Positions 1-9,775 of a stretch of 64,000 bases of DNA are shown here, piece after piece. The DNA is from Pseudonocardia sp. CNS-004. GTDB taxonomy: Bacteria; Actinomycetota; Actinomycetes; Mycobacteriales; Pseudonocardiaceae. The DNA lies in assembly GCA_001942185.1 (NCBI GenBank), contig MKJV01000094.1:1-64000 (forward strand), written 5' to 3'. The notes under the pieces were generated by a model. That model was not told the DNA's origin, made no database searches, and saw only the letters and a program-made list of their open reading frames with translations. A program made the translations under genes and the position numbers. Numbering within the stretch: the stretch's first letter is position 1; each line of letters opens with the position of its first letter.

Positions 1-2118
1 AGCAGCCCGAGCCGGCCGCGCCGCGCCGCGGCCGGCAACGCCCCGAGGGGTCCGACGGCCCACCGGCCCGGCACCCGGCCGCCGACATCGGCAGGCCCGC
101 GCACAGTGGCGGCGGCCAGCGGTACCGCCCCGAGCCCCCGGTGGCTCCGGAGGGCCCGGCGCCCGGGCGTCCCGCCGAGCCGGGCTCGGCCGTTCCCGCC
201 GCCGCGGCCCGTGGCCGTCGGCGCGGCGGGGAACCCGAGTCCGACGCGCCCCCGACGACGGCGCTCCCGTCGGGTGGCAGCGCTCGGGGCCGGCGCCCCG
301 AGCCCGTCGACGGACCCGTCGAGGCGGCGGCCACGACCGCGATCCCCGTGCGGCGGCGCGGGAGCGAGCCCGCCGCGCAGGTGACCACCGCGGCGACCAC
401 TGCGCTGCCGGCCTCCCGCCGCGCCCGGCCGAGGTGACGCCGCCCGATGACGCCCCACCTCGTGGCGGCCGGCCCGACAACCCCGCGACCACCGTGCTCC
501 CTGCGGGCGGTGGCCGCCGCCCCCGCGCCGACCCCGAGCAGCGGGACGGCGACGGCGCGCCCGAACCCCGGACGGCGGGCCGCAGCACGCCCGCCGGCGG
601 CGACGGCCCGACCGACCGCGAGGTCGAGGCGCACACACGTGCGATGCGCATCGACGAGACGCTCACGCGGCTGACCGCCGCCCACGCCGGGGTGACGCTC
701 GCCGTGACCGATCGCCCCGCGGTCGAGCCCGCCGTGCCCGCGCCGCGGCGTGGGCCCGCTGTCATCGCGGGGCGGCTGCTCGCCGGGGCCGTCGCGCTCC
801 TCGTGCTCGCGGCCACGGCGTTCGGCTGGGGCACCAAGACGTGGCTGGGTTCGGCGGTCCGCGACGCCGCTGCGCTCGACCCGAGCTCGAGCGCCGTGGT
901 GGATGCGGCTGTGCAGGCCGGGGACGAGAACGTGCTGGTGGTGGCCACGGAGCCGGCCACGGAGACCGCCGAGCCGCGGGCGTCCACCGTTGCGGTCGCC
1001 CACATCCCGGACTCCGGCGGCCCGGTCACCGTCCTGGCCTTCCCGCTCGACCTGGAGATCAACCGGCCTCCCTGCGAGACGTGGGATGCCGCCACGGCGA
1101 GCTACCGGGAGGAACCGGTGCAGGCGGAGGCCCGCACCCAGCTCGTCAGCGCGCTCGACCTCGGCGGGCCGCGCTGCATCACCCGGGTGGTGCAGCAGCT
1201 CAGCGGGCTCTCGATCACCAAGTACGTGGGGATCGACCTGGCCGCCGTCCCGGCGCTGACCGACGCGGTCGGCGGCGCGGAGGTGTGCGTGCCGCGACCC
1301 GTGCTCGACGACGTGCTCGGCCCCGTGGTGCCCGACGCGGGCCCGAACCGGCTCGAGGGCGTGCGCGTCGCCGACTTCGTGCAGGCGGGTGAGGTCGAGG
1401 GCGAGCCGTCGGCGGAGTACGGGCTCATCCAGCGTCAGCAGCAGGTGGTCGCCGCCGTGCTCGACTCGGCGGTGTCGGGCACCGCGCTGCTCGACGTCGG
1501 GCGGATCATGGCGCTGCGCCCGGTGCTCGGCGATGCCGTGGTGGCCGACGGGGCCGGGATCGACCAGGTCCTGGCGCTCGCGATGACGCTGCGCCGGTTG
1601 GACGCCGATGGCGTCCGGTACGCCGCGGTGCCGGTCGGGGAGAACAACGGCCGGGGCAACGCGGTCATGCGCGACACCGTGGCAGCCGCCCTCTTCGCGG
1701 CCGTGCGAGCCGACCAGCCGCTGCCGCCGACGCCACCGGCCCGGGCGCCGGGACCGCCGGCCCCGCCCCGAGCGAGGTCTCGGTGCAGGTCGTCAACGCC
1801 TCGTCCCGCTCCGGACTGGCCGGCGAGGTGAGCGAGACGCTGAACTCGCTCGGCTTCGACGTGGGCGAGCCGGAGAGCGCCGACCAGCCCACCACCGAGA
1901 CCGTGATCCGGTTCTCGCCCGACCAGGCCGCAGCGGCCGAGGTGCTGCGGGCCACGGTGCCGTCGGCGAGCGAGGTTCCCGACCCCGGCAGCACCAATGT
2001 GCTGCAGCTGGTGCTCGGCCAGTCGTTCGACGACGTGGTCCGGGCACCGTCCGAACCGATCGCGCTGGCAGCTCCGACCACCGAGGCTTCGGCGGAGCCG
2101 GCGGTCACCTGTACGTGA
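1..2118 (+). CDS. LytR-CpsA-Psr (LCP) family protein, 5' end outside window
   Basis: LCP enzymes attach lipid-linked polymers to the cell wall outside the membrane. From the first base to about 640 the sequence reads as a Pro/Arg/Ala-rich disordered N-terminus with several TTALP-like motifs. A membrane segment (LLAGAVALLVLAATAF) follows at about 775-825, then an LCP domain up to about 1700, and a LytR_C domain from about 1783 (begins VQVVNASSRSGLAGEV). The frame changes near 395-434 and again between 1690 and 1765, so three frames must be joined. The start codon is probably before the window. The gene is followed by the phoU promoter. Its place beside phoU and pst matches the M. tuberculosis LCP gene Rv0822c (from memory). 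Confidence 0.8.
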
Positions 2119-2128
2119 GCCCCCGGAC

Positions 2129-2190
2129 GTTCACCGCGGGTTCACCCACCCGCGCGACGGTTCGTCCGATTCGGATCTACTCTGTGAGAT
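2129..2190 (+). promoter_or_regulatory. PHO box and leaderless promoter of phoU1
   Basis: Two GTTCACC units start 11 bp apart (2129 and 2140), the direct-repeat form of the actinobacterial PhoP/RegX3 PHO box. A -10 element TACTCT lies at 2178-2183, exactly 27 nt after the second 11-mer, and ends 7 nt before the ATG at 2191. That predicts phosphate-starvation activation and a leaderless transcript. Confidence 0.75.
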
Positions 2191-2846
2191 ATGCGCGACG
2201 TCTATCAGGAGCAGCTCGATGAGCTGGCGGCTGCACTGGCGGGCATGTGCACGCAGGTGGCCGAGGCAATGAGGAAGGCCACCGAGGCGCTGCTGGAGGC
2301 CGACCTCCAGCTGGCCGAGGAGGTGATCTCCGAGGACATCCGTGTCGACGAGATCCGCGCCCAGGCCGAGGAGAAGGCGTTCGCGCTGCTCGCGCTGCAG
2401 GCTCCCGTGGCCACTGACCTGCGGATCGTGGTGTCGGCCATTCACGCGCCGGCGACATCGAGCGGATGGGCGACCTCGCGCTGCACGTCGCGCAGGCGGC
2501 CCGCCGCCGTCACCCGCTGCCGGTGCTTCCCGCCGAGGTGTCACCGTACTTCGCCGAGATGGGACGGGTCGGTGTCGAGCTGGCGCTGAAGGCGGGAGAC
2601 GTCATCCGCACCCGCGACCTCGCGCGCGCCGCCGAGCTGGAGACCGACGACGACGCGATGGACGACCTGCACCGCCACATGTTCACGGTGCTGATGGACC
2701 GCGAGTGGAGCCACGGCGTCGGCCCGGCCGTCGACATCACGCTGCTGGCCCGGTTCTACGAGCGCTACGCGGACCACGCGGTGGCCGTCGCGCGCCGGAT
2801 CGTGTACGTCGTCACCGGCCAGATGCCCGGCCCGCTCACGGTCTGA
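2191..2846 (+). CDS. phoU: PhoU phosphate-signalling regulator, copy 1
   Basis: PhoU links the Pst transporter to the phosphate-sensing histidine kinase and restrains the Pho response when phosphate is sufficient. After repair of one break the protein is about 218 aa, with two PhoU helical repeats. Each repeat shows its metal-binding signature: AGDIERMGDLALHVAQ in the first half and ERYADHAVAVARRI in the second. The frame breaks at about 2450, where GCGGCC appears to have lost a G. The ATG at 2191 lies 7 nt after the -10 element. A second phoU follows directly with its own PHO box. Confidence 0.88.
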
Positions 2847-2857
2847 GCGCGGGCGGC

Positions 2858-2918
2858 GTTCACCGTTCATTCACCCGGCCGCTGCTGCCTTCTGACCGCC
2901 GGATCATAGGCTCTTGCC
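2858..2918 (+). promoter_or_regulatory. PHO box and leaderless promoter of phoU2
   Basis: GTTCACC (2858) and ATTCACC (2869) are spaced 11 bp. The -10 element TAGGCT (2907-2912) again starts exactly 27 nt after the second 11-mer and lies 6 nt before the GTG start at 2919. Confidence 0.72.
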
Positions 2919-3646
2919 GTGCCTCCGCCGCCGCTGCCGCAGCAGCTTGCCGAGCTGTCCGAGCTGCTCGGCCAGATGTGCACGGCCGCTGCCGGCGCTC
3001 TCCACCGCGCCACCGCCGCGCTGCTCGAGTCGCGGGAGCGGCTTGCCGTCCAGGTCGTCACGGGGGACGAGACGATCGACGCGCTCCGCATCCAGGTGGA
3101 GGACGTCGCGGGCGAGGCGCTGCTGTTCCACAGCCCCGTCGCGGGGGACCTGCGTACCGTCGTGGCCGCGATCCGCATGGCGGGCGACATCGAGCGGATG
3201 GGCGACCTGGCGCTGCACGTCGCCCAGGTCGTGCGGATGCGCCACCCGGAACCGGCCCTGCCGCCGGAGGTGCGGCCGCGTTCGCCGAGATGGGGAAGGT
3301 CGCGGTGCAGCTCGCCGTCAAGGCCGCCGAGGTGGTGCGCACCCGCAACGTCGTCCTGGCCGTCGAGCTGGACACGGACGACGACGCCATGGACGTGCTG
3401 CACCGGGAGATGATGGAGGTGCTGATGGATCAGCACTGGCCACACGGGGTGCGCGCTGCCGTCGACATCACGCTGCTGGCGCGCTACTACGAGCGCTTCG
3501 CCGACCACGCGGTGGTGGTGGCCGGGGAGACGGTCTACGCCGTGACCGGGCAGGAGCCGGGCTCCTCCCGATCTGAGCGGGTCGGGGCGGGAATGCGACC
3601 GGCCGTGCCGCCCTCCTACAGGGCGACACGGCCGGGATGTGCGTGA
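2919..3646 (+). CDS. phoU: PhoU phosphate-signalling regulator, copy 2
   Basis: This paralogue of the preceding gene has the same two PhoU repeats (MAGDIERMGDLALHVAQ; ERFADHAVVVAG). One break at about 3275 (CGGGCC read as CGGCC) moves the frame. The frame then runs to a stop at 3646, through a strong terminator hairpin. A second missing C near 3565 would instead end the protein ...GQEPGSSPI at 3576, just before the terminator, and I think that is the real end. The GTG start fits the leaderless promoter. Tandem phoU genes with separate PHO boxes suggest specialised partners, but this is inference. Confidence 0.85.
3599..3635. terminator. Bidirectional terminator between phoU2 and pstB
   Basis: A 16-bp stem with one mismatch (CCGGCCGTGCCGCCCT paired with AGGGCGACACGGCCGG) encloses a 5-nt loop, CCTAC. 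It sits between convergent genes. No U-tract follows, as is common in GC-rich actinomycetes. Confidence 0.8.
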
Positions 3647-3654
3647 CGCTACGG

Positions 3655-4434
3655 TCAGCCGAACCGGCCGGAGACGTAGTCCTCGGTGGCCTTCTCGGTG
3701 GGCTGGGAGAAGATCGTCTTGGTCTCGTCCATCTCCACGAGCTTGCCCGGCTTGCCGGTGCCCTCGATGTTGAAGAAACCGGTGTAGTCGCTCACGCGCG
3801 CAGCCTGCTGCATGTTGTGCGTGACGATGACGATCGTGTAGTCCATCTTCAGCTCGTTGATCAGGTCCTCGATCGCGAGCGTGGAGATGGGGTCCAGTGC
3901 CGAGCACGGCTCGTCCATCAGCAGCACGTCAGGCTGCACGGCGATGGCCCGTGCGATGCACAGGCGCTGCTGCTGCCCGCCGGACAGGCCCGATCCGGGC
4001 TTGTCGAGGCGGTCCTTGACCTCGTTCCAGAGGTTCGCGCCGCGCAGCGACTTCTCGACGAGCTGGTCGGTGGCGTCCTTCCGCATCTTCCTGCTGTTCA
4101 GCCGCATACCCGCGATCACGTTGTCGTAGATCGACATCGTGGGGAACGGGTTCGGCCGCTGGAAGACCATCCCGATCTGGCGACGGACACCCACCGGGTC
4201 GACGCCCGGGCCGTAGAGGTCCTGACCGTCGAGCTCGAGGCGGCCCTCCACCCGTGCTCCGGGGATGACCTCGTGCATCCGGTTGATCGATCGCAGGTAG
4301 GTCGATTTCCCGCAACCGGACGGCCCGATCAGCGCGGTGACGGTCTTCGGCCGGATGGACATGTTGACGCCCTCGACCGCGAGGAACGAGCCGTAGTAGA
4401 TGTTCAGGTTCTTGGCGTCGATCGCCTTGCCCAT
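3655..4434 (-). CDS. pstB: Phosphate ABC transporter ATPase PstB
   Basis: PstB energises high-affinity phosphate import with PstSCA. The 259-aa protein has Walker A GPSGCGKST, a Q-loop near VFQRPNPFP, the signature LSGGQQQRLCIARA, Walker B VLLMDEPCSALDP, and the H-loop in VTHNMQQAAR, all intact. The ATG at 4434 (MGKAIDAKN) is chosen over a longer open frame because the Pst family starts here. It is the last gene of pstS-pstC-pstA-pstB and has no frame break. Confidence 0.95.
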   Translation of the reverse strand: MGKAIDAKNLNIYYGSFLAVEGVNMSIRPKTVTALIGPSGCGKSTYLRSINRMHEVIPGARVEGRLELDGQDLYGPGVDPVGVRRQIGMVFQRPNPFPTMSIYDNVIAGMRLNSRKMRKDATDQLVEKSLRGANLWNEVKDRLDKPGSGLSGGQQQRLCIARAIAVQPDVLLMDEPCSALDPISTLAIEDLINELKMDYTIVIVTHNMQQAARVSDYTGFFNIEGTGKPGKLVEMDETKTIFSQPTEKATEDYVSGRFG

Positions 4435-4448
4435 CGGACTCAGCGCTC

Positions 4449-5531
4449 CTATCGGGACTTCGGGGCGAACACACGGGCGATGAGGCGCGCCAGCAGGTTC
4501 AGCAGCATGACGATGATGATCAGGACGAGGGCCGCGGTCCACGCCCGCTCCAGGTACGGCTCGCGCGGCACACCGGGCGTGGCGTAGGAGAGGTAGGCGA
4601 AGACCGGGAGGGTCGCCATCCGGCCGTCGAACGGGTTGAAGCTCAGCGCGGTGGTCAGGCCGACCGCCACCAGCAGCGGCGCCGTCTCGCCGATGACCCG
4701 GGCGATGGCCAGCGTGATACCGGAGGCGATACCCGCGATCGACGTCGGGATGACGACCTTCAGGATCGTGCGCCACTTCGGCACGCCCAGCGCGAACGAC
4801 GCCTCGCGCAGCTCGTTGGGAACGATCTTGAGCATCTCCTCGGTGGCGCGGACCACCACTGGGATCATCAGCACGGACAGCGCCACCGAGCCGGCGAAGC
4901 CGAGCCGTGCACCGGGGCCGACGAGGTAGGTGAACAGCGCGACCGCGAACAACCCGGCGACGATCGACGGGATGCCGGTCATGACGTCGACGAAGAACGT
5001 GATCGCCTTCGCCAGCCGGCCCTTGCCGTACTCCACGAGGTAGACGGCGGTGAGCAGGCCGACCGGGATCGACATCAGGGCGGCGAGGGCGGTGATGAGC
5101 AAGGTGCCCACGATGGCGTGGTAGGCACCGCCACCCTCACCGACGACGCCGCGCATCGACGAGTTGAAGAACTCGCCGTCGAATCGGACCATGCCGAGCG
5201 ACACGACCGTGTAGATCACCGAGAGCAGCGGGATGACCGCGAGCCCGAACGCGCTGCTGACCACCACGGTGACGAGCCGGTCGGTGGCCTTGCGGCTGCC
5301 CTCGACCTGCCGCGACGCGACGTAGAGCCCGACCGCGAAGAGCACGACCGTTCCGACGACGAAGAGCCCGACGCTGAAGCCGATCGCGGCCAGCACCAAC
5401 CCCACGACGACGGCGGACGCCGCGAGGCCGCCCGGAACCGCCCAGCGGGGCAGCTGTCCCTGGATGGCGAGCCCGCCCGGCGGCGGGAGGTCGCTCACCT
5501 GGTCCTGGCGCTTGGAGGTGTCCACGGTCAT
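4449..5531 (-). CDS. pstA: Phosphate ABC transporter permease PstA
   Basis: This inner-membrane permease subunit of 360 aa pairs with PstC to form the phosphate channel. The N-terminal 40 residues are cytosolic. About six to eight hydrophobic helices follow, with the permease coupling motif EA-(x)3-G-(x)9-I-x-L-P-like stretch around REASFALGVPKWRTILKVV. The ATG overlaps the pstC stop by one base (TGATG type), so translation is coupled. It is 14 bp upstream of pstB and has no frame break. Confidence 0.94.
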   Translation of the reverse strand: MTVDTSKRQDQVSDLPPPGGLAIQGQLPRWAVPGGLAASAVVVGLVLAAIGFSVGLFVVGTVVLFAVGLYVASRQVEGSRKATDRLVTVVVSSAFGLAVIPLLSVIYTVVSLGMVRFDGEFFNSSMRGVVGEGGGAYHAIVGTLLITALAALMSIPVGLLTAVYLVEYGKGRLAKAITFFVDVMTGIPSIVAGLFAVALFTYLVGPGARLGFAGSVALSVLMIPVVVRATEEMLKIVPNELREASFALGVPKWRTILKVVIPTSIAGIASGITLAIARVIGETAPLLVAVGLTTALSFNPFDGRMATLPVFAYLSYATPGVPREPYLERAWTAALVLIIIVMLLNLLARLIARVFAPKSR

Positions 5532-6505
5532 CAGTTGGCCCCCGAGAACTCTCGGCGTCGGTTGATGATGAAGCGCGCGATGGAGTTCACCGCGAGGGTG
5601 ATCAGGAAGAGCACCAGGCCCGACGCGATGAGGACGTTGACACCGAGCCCGCTCGCCTCCGGGAACTGGAGGGCGATGTTGGCGGCGATCGTGGACGGGT
5701 TGCCGTTGCCGATCAGGTTGAACGTGATCCCACCGGACACCGAGAGCACGATGGCGACCGCCATCGTCTCGCCGAGCGCGCGGCCGAGGCCCAGCATCGC
5801 GCCGCTGATGATGCCGGAGCGGCCGAACGGCAGCACCGCCATGCGGATCATCTCCCAGCGGGTGGCGCCGAGGGCGAGTGCCGCTTCCTCGTGCAGCCGC
5901 GGCGTCTGCAGGAAGACCTCCCGCGAGACGGCGGTGATGATCGGGAGGATCATGACGGCCAGCACGACGCCTGCAACCAGCATCGTGCGACCGGTCGTCG
6001 AGGCGGGCCCGGCGAAGAACGGGATGAACCCGAGGTTGTTCTCCAGCCAGACCATCAGCGCCACCGAGGCGGGAGCGAGCGTGCCCGCACCCCAGAGCCC
6101 GTAGACGATGCTCGGCACCGCGGCGAGCAGGTCGACCACGTAGCCGAGCCCCTGGGCGATCCGCCGCGGCGCGTAGTGCGTGATGAACAGGGCGACCGCG
6201 ACGGCCAGCGGTGTCGCGATGACCAGCGCGATGACCGCGGCGAGCAGGGTGCCGAAGACCAGCGGGATGACGTAGGCGGCGAACCCTGCACCACCGGGGA
6301 TCTCGGCGGACGGCGCGGTGAACGCCGGGACGGCCTCCACCAGGAGGAACGCCGCGACACCGGCCAACACGACCAGGATGAGGATGCCCGCGCCCTTTGC
6401 CAGGCCGGAGAAGATCCGGTCCCCGGGCTGCACGACGGGTCTGGTCGAGGTGACCGGCGGCTGCGTATCGGCAGGCGAAGGCCCCGGGGTGGTTTCGGTA
6501 CTCAC
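5531..6505 (-). CDS. pstC: Phosphate ABC transporter permease PstC
   Basis: This second permease subunit of the Pst importer has 324 aa. It shows a short cytosolic N-terminus, a first helix at ILILVVLAGVAAFLLVEAV, and the coupling loop HEEAALALGATRWEMIRMAV typical of the PstC/A family. It is complete. It starts 122 bp after pstS, from which it is separated by a hairpin, and its stop overlaps the pstA start. Confidence 0.94.
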   Translation of the reverse strand: MSTETTPGPSPADTQPPVTSTRPVVQPGDRIFSGLAKGAGILILVVLAGVAAFLLVEAVPAFTAPSAEIPGGAGFAAYVIPLVFGTLLAAVIALVIATPLAVAVALFITHYAPRRIAQGLGYVVDLLAAVPSIVYGLWGAGTLAPASVALMVWLENNLGFIPFFAGPASTTGRTMLVAGVVLAVMILPIITAVSREVFLQTPRLHEEAALALGATRWEMIRMAVLPFGRSGIISGAMLGLGRALGETMAVAIVLSVSGGITFNLIGNGNPSTIAANIALQFPEASGLGVNVLIASGLVLFLITLAVNSIARFIINRRREFSGAN

Positions 6506-6563
6506 ATGAGTCCTTCCGGCGGATCGTCGCGGAAGTTCGAACGCGGGGAACGTCGACGGGCCG

Positions 6564-6603
6564 AAGGCCCGGACGGTGTCATGATGACGACTGTCCGGGC
6601 CTT
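6564..6603 (-). terminator. Attenuating hairpin between pstS and pstC
   Basis: AAGGCCCGGAC (6564-6574) pairs perfectly with GTCCGGGCCTT (6593-6603) around an 18-nt loop. Lying between the binding-protein gene and the membrane genes, it may terminate part of the transcripts so that PstS exceeds PstCAB, as is usual in binding-protein operons. Confidence 0.6.
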
Positions 6604-6627
6604 GCGGCTACGTGATGTCGCGCTCAA

Positions 6628-7751
6628 TCAGCCCGCCGCGGCGATGGCGTCGATCGAGGGCTGGAACGTGCTGCGCTGGCTCTCCGAGATCGGCGCGTTG
6701 CCGGCGTTCTCGCTCGCCGCCGCCTGGCCCGCATCGCTCGCCATGTAGCTGAGGAAGGCCTTCACCGTGCCGGCCTGGGCGGGGTCCGAGTACTGGGTGC
6801 AGGCGATCGTGTAGGACACGAGGACCACCGGGTAGCGCCGGGGGTGTCGCGCTTCAGCTCGACCGCGAAGTTGTTCGCGCCCTGGCCCTCGACCCGCGGC
6901 GACGCCTCGACGACGGCCGCGGCAGCGTCCGGCGTCGGGTCGACCGGGGTGCCACCGACCACCACGTCGACGGTGCCGAGGTCGCCGGCCTGGCTCAGGT
7001 CGGCGTACCCGATCGTGCCCTGGCCACCCGTGACCGCACCGATGACACCCGAGGTGCCCTGTGCAGCCTCGCCACCCTGCACCGGCCACACGCCGTCGGG
7101 CTCGTGCGGCCAGTCGGCACCGGCCGCCTCGGCCAGGTACTCGGTGAAGTTCTCGGTGGTGCCGGACTCGTCCGAGCGGTTCACCGGCGTGATCGCGGTG
7201 GCAGGGAGCTGCACACCGGCGTTCTCGGCCGCGATCGCCGGGTCGTTCCACGTGGTGATCTGCCGGTTGAAGATCTTGGCGATCGTGTTGGCGGACAGCT
7301 GGAGGTTGTCGACACCCTCCAGGTTGAACACCACCGCGATCGGCGAGATGTACAGCGGCATCTGGATGACGTTGTCCGGGCCGCCGCAGATCTGCTGCGC
7401 GGTGGGCAGCTCTTCCTCGTCGAGAGCAGCGTCGCTGCCCGCGAACTGCACGGCTCCAGCCGTGAACTGGGTGCGGCCCGCACCGGATCCGGTCGGGTCG
7501 TAGTTGATGGTGGCGTCGGGCGCGACGCTGCTGAAGCCTGCGATCCAGGCCTCCATGGCAGCCTGCTGCGAGGTGGCGCCGGCGCCGGCGATCGTGCCGG
7601 ACGCGTCGCTCGTGGCAGCGCCGGACTCCCCACCGCCCGACGGGGCGGCGGCTTCGTTGGCCGCACCGCAGCCGGCGAGCAGTATCGCGCCGCTGGCGGC
7701 GACGCCGACCGCGGCGAGTCGGGCACGCGAGCCGTGCCGCAGGGTGTTCAC
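6628..7751 (-). CDS. pstS: Phosphate-binding lipoprotein PstS
   Basis: PstS captures phosphate outside the membrane for PstCAB. A lipoprotein signal ends in the lipobox LLAGC. The mature part carries family landmarks: GAGATS, the phosphate-site loop NRSDESGTTENF, and TYPE-II PBP motifs such as GSDAALDEEELP. The frame breaks at about 6840 (DTPGA before the break, YPVVLVSYTIAC after), one base missing. The GTG start at 7751 is chosen because GGAGGAA lies at 7757-7763; an upstream in-frame ATG at 7793 lacks a ribosome-binding site. It heads the pst operon under a PHO box. Confidence 0.92.
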
Positions 7752-7816
7752 CTGTGTTCCTCCGTACGTGGGTTCCCGTGAACCGGGGGACACGGCTCGG
7801 GGGCCGTTCGCCGCGA

Positions 7817-7871
7817 ACGGTAGGTAAGGCCGGTGGACGGACCTCGCCGTTCAGATGAACGCAGGATGAAC
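7817..7871 (-). promoter_or_regulatory. PHO box and promoter of pstS
   Basis: On the minus strand, GTTCATC units (7871-7865 and 7860-7854) are spaced 11 bp. A -10 element TACCGT lies at 7822-7817, exactly 27 nt after the second 11-mer, as at both phoU promoters. The transcript would have a leader of about 60 nt with a ribosome-binding site. Confidence 0.75.
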
Positions 7872-7984
7872 AGGTCGCCCGGGTGAGCGAGCGCACTCAC
7901 ACAACGTTGATCGTGACCTCGCTGTGACCTGCGCCGACGTGATCAGCCGCATCGACGCCTTGGTTGCCACCGGGTGAACACGCG

Positions 7985-8854
7985 TCAGCGGCGGTACGAA
8001 ACATCGGCCTGCCAACGGGTGAACCCCAGGCTGCCGTAGAGCCGCACGGCGGGCGAGTTGTCCGCCTCGACGTACAGCAGGACGTCGGACTGGCCGCGCT
8101 CCCGCAGATGGTGCAGGCCGGCGAGGGTGAGCGCCGCGCCCAGCCGCATGCCCTGCGCGGACGGGTCGACGCCCAGCACGTACACCTCACCCATCGGGTG
8201 GGGTCCGGTGTGCACCTTGGTCCAGTGGAACCCCAGCAGCCGGTCGGACTCGTCCACCGCGAGCAGGAACCCCGCCGGGTCGAACCACGCCTCGGTCTCG
8301 CGCAGCCGCAGCTGGGAGCGGTCCCAGCCGCCCTGCTCCGGGTGCCAGTCGAACGCCGCGTTGTTGACCCGCAGGAACTCGTCGTCGTCCTGCCCCGGCA
8401 CGAACGCGCGCAACCGCACGCCCGCCGGCAGCTTCGGCTCCGGGATCGGCTCGAGCAGGCTGCGCCGCATCTGCCACAGCTCCCGCACCGGCGCGAACCC
8501 GAGACGGGCGGCGAGCGCCACCGCGCCGGGGTGCTGCCCGTGGGCCCAGACCGCCACGCTGCCACCGGCTCGCGACAGCACCTCCTCGACGATCCGCCTG
8601 CCGGTCCCCGCCCTGCGGTGCTCGGGGTGCACGACGAGCTCCGCGACGCCCTCGGCTGGATCGAGCTGGGCGACCCCGCGCACCGCGTCGCCGTCGAGGG
8701 CGAGCAGATGGGCCACGCCGTCGTCGGCGAGGTGCATCAGCACGTGCTCGCCGAGCGGCTCGGTGCCGTCGACGCCCGCAGCCGCGGCCGCGAGCGCCCT
8801 CACCTCCGCGGCTCGCGACTCGTCCAGCCCGGCCCGCCACGACAGCTCGATCAC
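7985..8854 (-). CDS. mshD: Mycothiol synthase (acetyltransferase) MshD
   Basis: MshD acetylates Cys-GlcN-Ins in the last step of mycothiol synthesis. Two GNAT domains are visible. The N-terminal one has LVVHPEHRRAGTGRRIVEEV (acetyl-CoA loop R-R-x-G-x-G). The C-terminal one has VLGVDPSAQGMRLGAALTLA, then LYVEADNSPAVRLYGSLGF. An upstream GTG at 8860 exists, but the GTG at 8854 lies 7 nt after a TAGCGT -10 (8867-8862), which fits the leaderless pattern of this window. No break. It lies between glnR and pstS as in mycobacteria. Confidence 0.92.
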   Translation of the reverse strand: MIELSWRAGLDESRAAEVRALAAAAAGVDGTEPLGEHVLMHLADDGVAHLLALDGDAVRGVAQLDPAEGVAELVVHPEHRRAGTGRRIVEEVLSRAGGSVAVWAHGQHPGAVALAARLGFAPVRELWQMRRSLLEPIPEPKLPAGVRLRAFVPGQDDDEFLRVNNAAFDWHPEQGGWDRSQLRLRETEAWFDPAGFLLAVDESDRLLGFHWTKVHTGPHPMGEVYVLGVDPSAQGMRLGAALTLAGLHHLRERGQSDVLLYVEADNSPAVRLYGSLGFTRWQADVSYRR

Positions 8855-8875
8855 CCGCACGACGCTACCGCGGTC

Positions 8876-9651
8876 TCATGACCTGCCGGCGGCCTCCGAC
8901 ACGTGGCGCGGGGCCAGATCGCCGTCCTCGTCATCACCCGGGCCGTCGTCATCGAGCAACGCGACCGGGGGCGCAGCCAGCCCACCCCGGCTGGGTCGGA
9001 CGAACTTGTAGCCCACGTTCCGCACCGTGCCGATCATCTGCTCGTGCTCGGGACCGAGCTTCGCCCGCAGCCGCCGCACGTGGACGTCGACGGTGCGCGT
9101 GCCACCGAAGAAGTCGTACCCCCACACCTCCTGCAGCAGCTGAGCGCGGGTGAACACCCGCCCCGCGTGCTGTGCGAGGTACTTGAGCAGCTCGAACTCC
9201 TTGTAGGTGAGCTCCAGCAGCCTCCCGCGCAGGCGCGCGGCGTACGTGGCCTCGTCGATCACGAGTTCGCCGAGGACGAGCGCGCCACCGTCGCGGCCCG
9301 CGTCGCGCCCGGCCGGGACTTCAGCAGCCGCAGCCGGGCGTCCACCTCGGCCGGTCCGGTGGTGGGGAGCAGGATCTCGTCGACCACCCATTCACCGGAC
9401 ACCGCCACCAGCCCACCTTCGGTGAGCACCGCGATGACGGGCACGTCGGTGCCGGTGCTGCCGAGCAGCCGGCACAGGCTGCGCGCCGCCACCAGGTCGG
9501 TGCGCGCGTCGACGAGAACGGCGTCGTGCGGCCCCGCGTCGAGCAGCGCCGCGACCTCGGGGGCCGCCGTGCGGACCCCGTGCGGCAGCAGGGTGAGCGC
9601 CGGCAGCACGGACCCCGGATCGGGGTCGGCCGTCAACAGAAGGAGCTCCAC
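8876..9651 (-). CDS. glnR: OmpR-family nitrogen regulator GlnR
   Basis: GlnR is the orphan response regulator controlling nitrogen assimilation in actinomycetes. The receiver starts MELLLLTADPDPG and contains DAVLVDARTDLVAARSLCRL. It has few of the usual phosphorylation-pocket acids, as in known GlnR. The C-terminal winged helix reads LTYKEFELLKYLAQHAGRVF, then WGYDFFGGTRTVDVHVRRLR, nearly identical to Streptomyces GlnR as I remember it. The frame breaks near 9308 (GGGCC read as GGGC) between the domains. The GTG at 9651 has AGGAGG 9 nt upstream. It lies just upstream of mshD on the same strand. Confidence 0.9.
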
Positions 9652-9775
9652 GTGGCGTGCCTCCTCTCCCACCGGAACCGGGCCGCCCACTGCGACCCCT
9701 CCTCCGATCACGGCGGGCTGCGCTGACACACCGGTCACACCCGCGTGACCCGGCGGGAACACCACACGCGGATCG

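Noticed and set aside
7973..7979. Additional PHO half-site upstream of pstS
   Set aside because: Only one GTTCACC unit is present, without an 11-bp partner.
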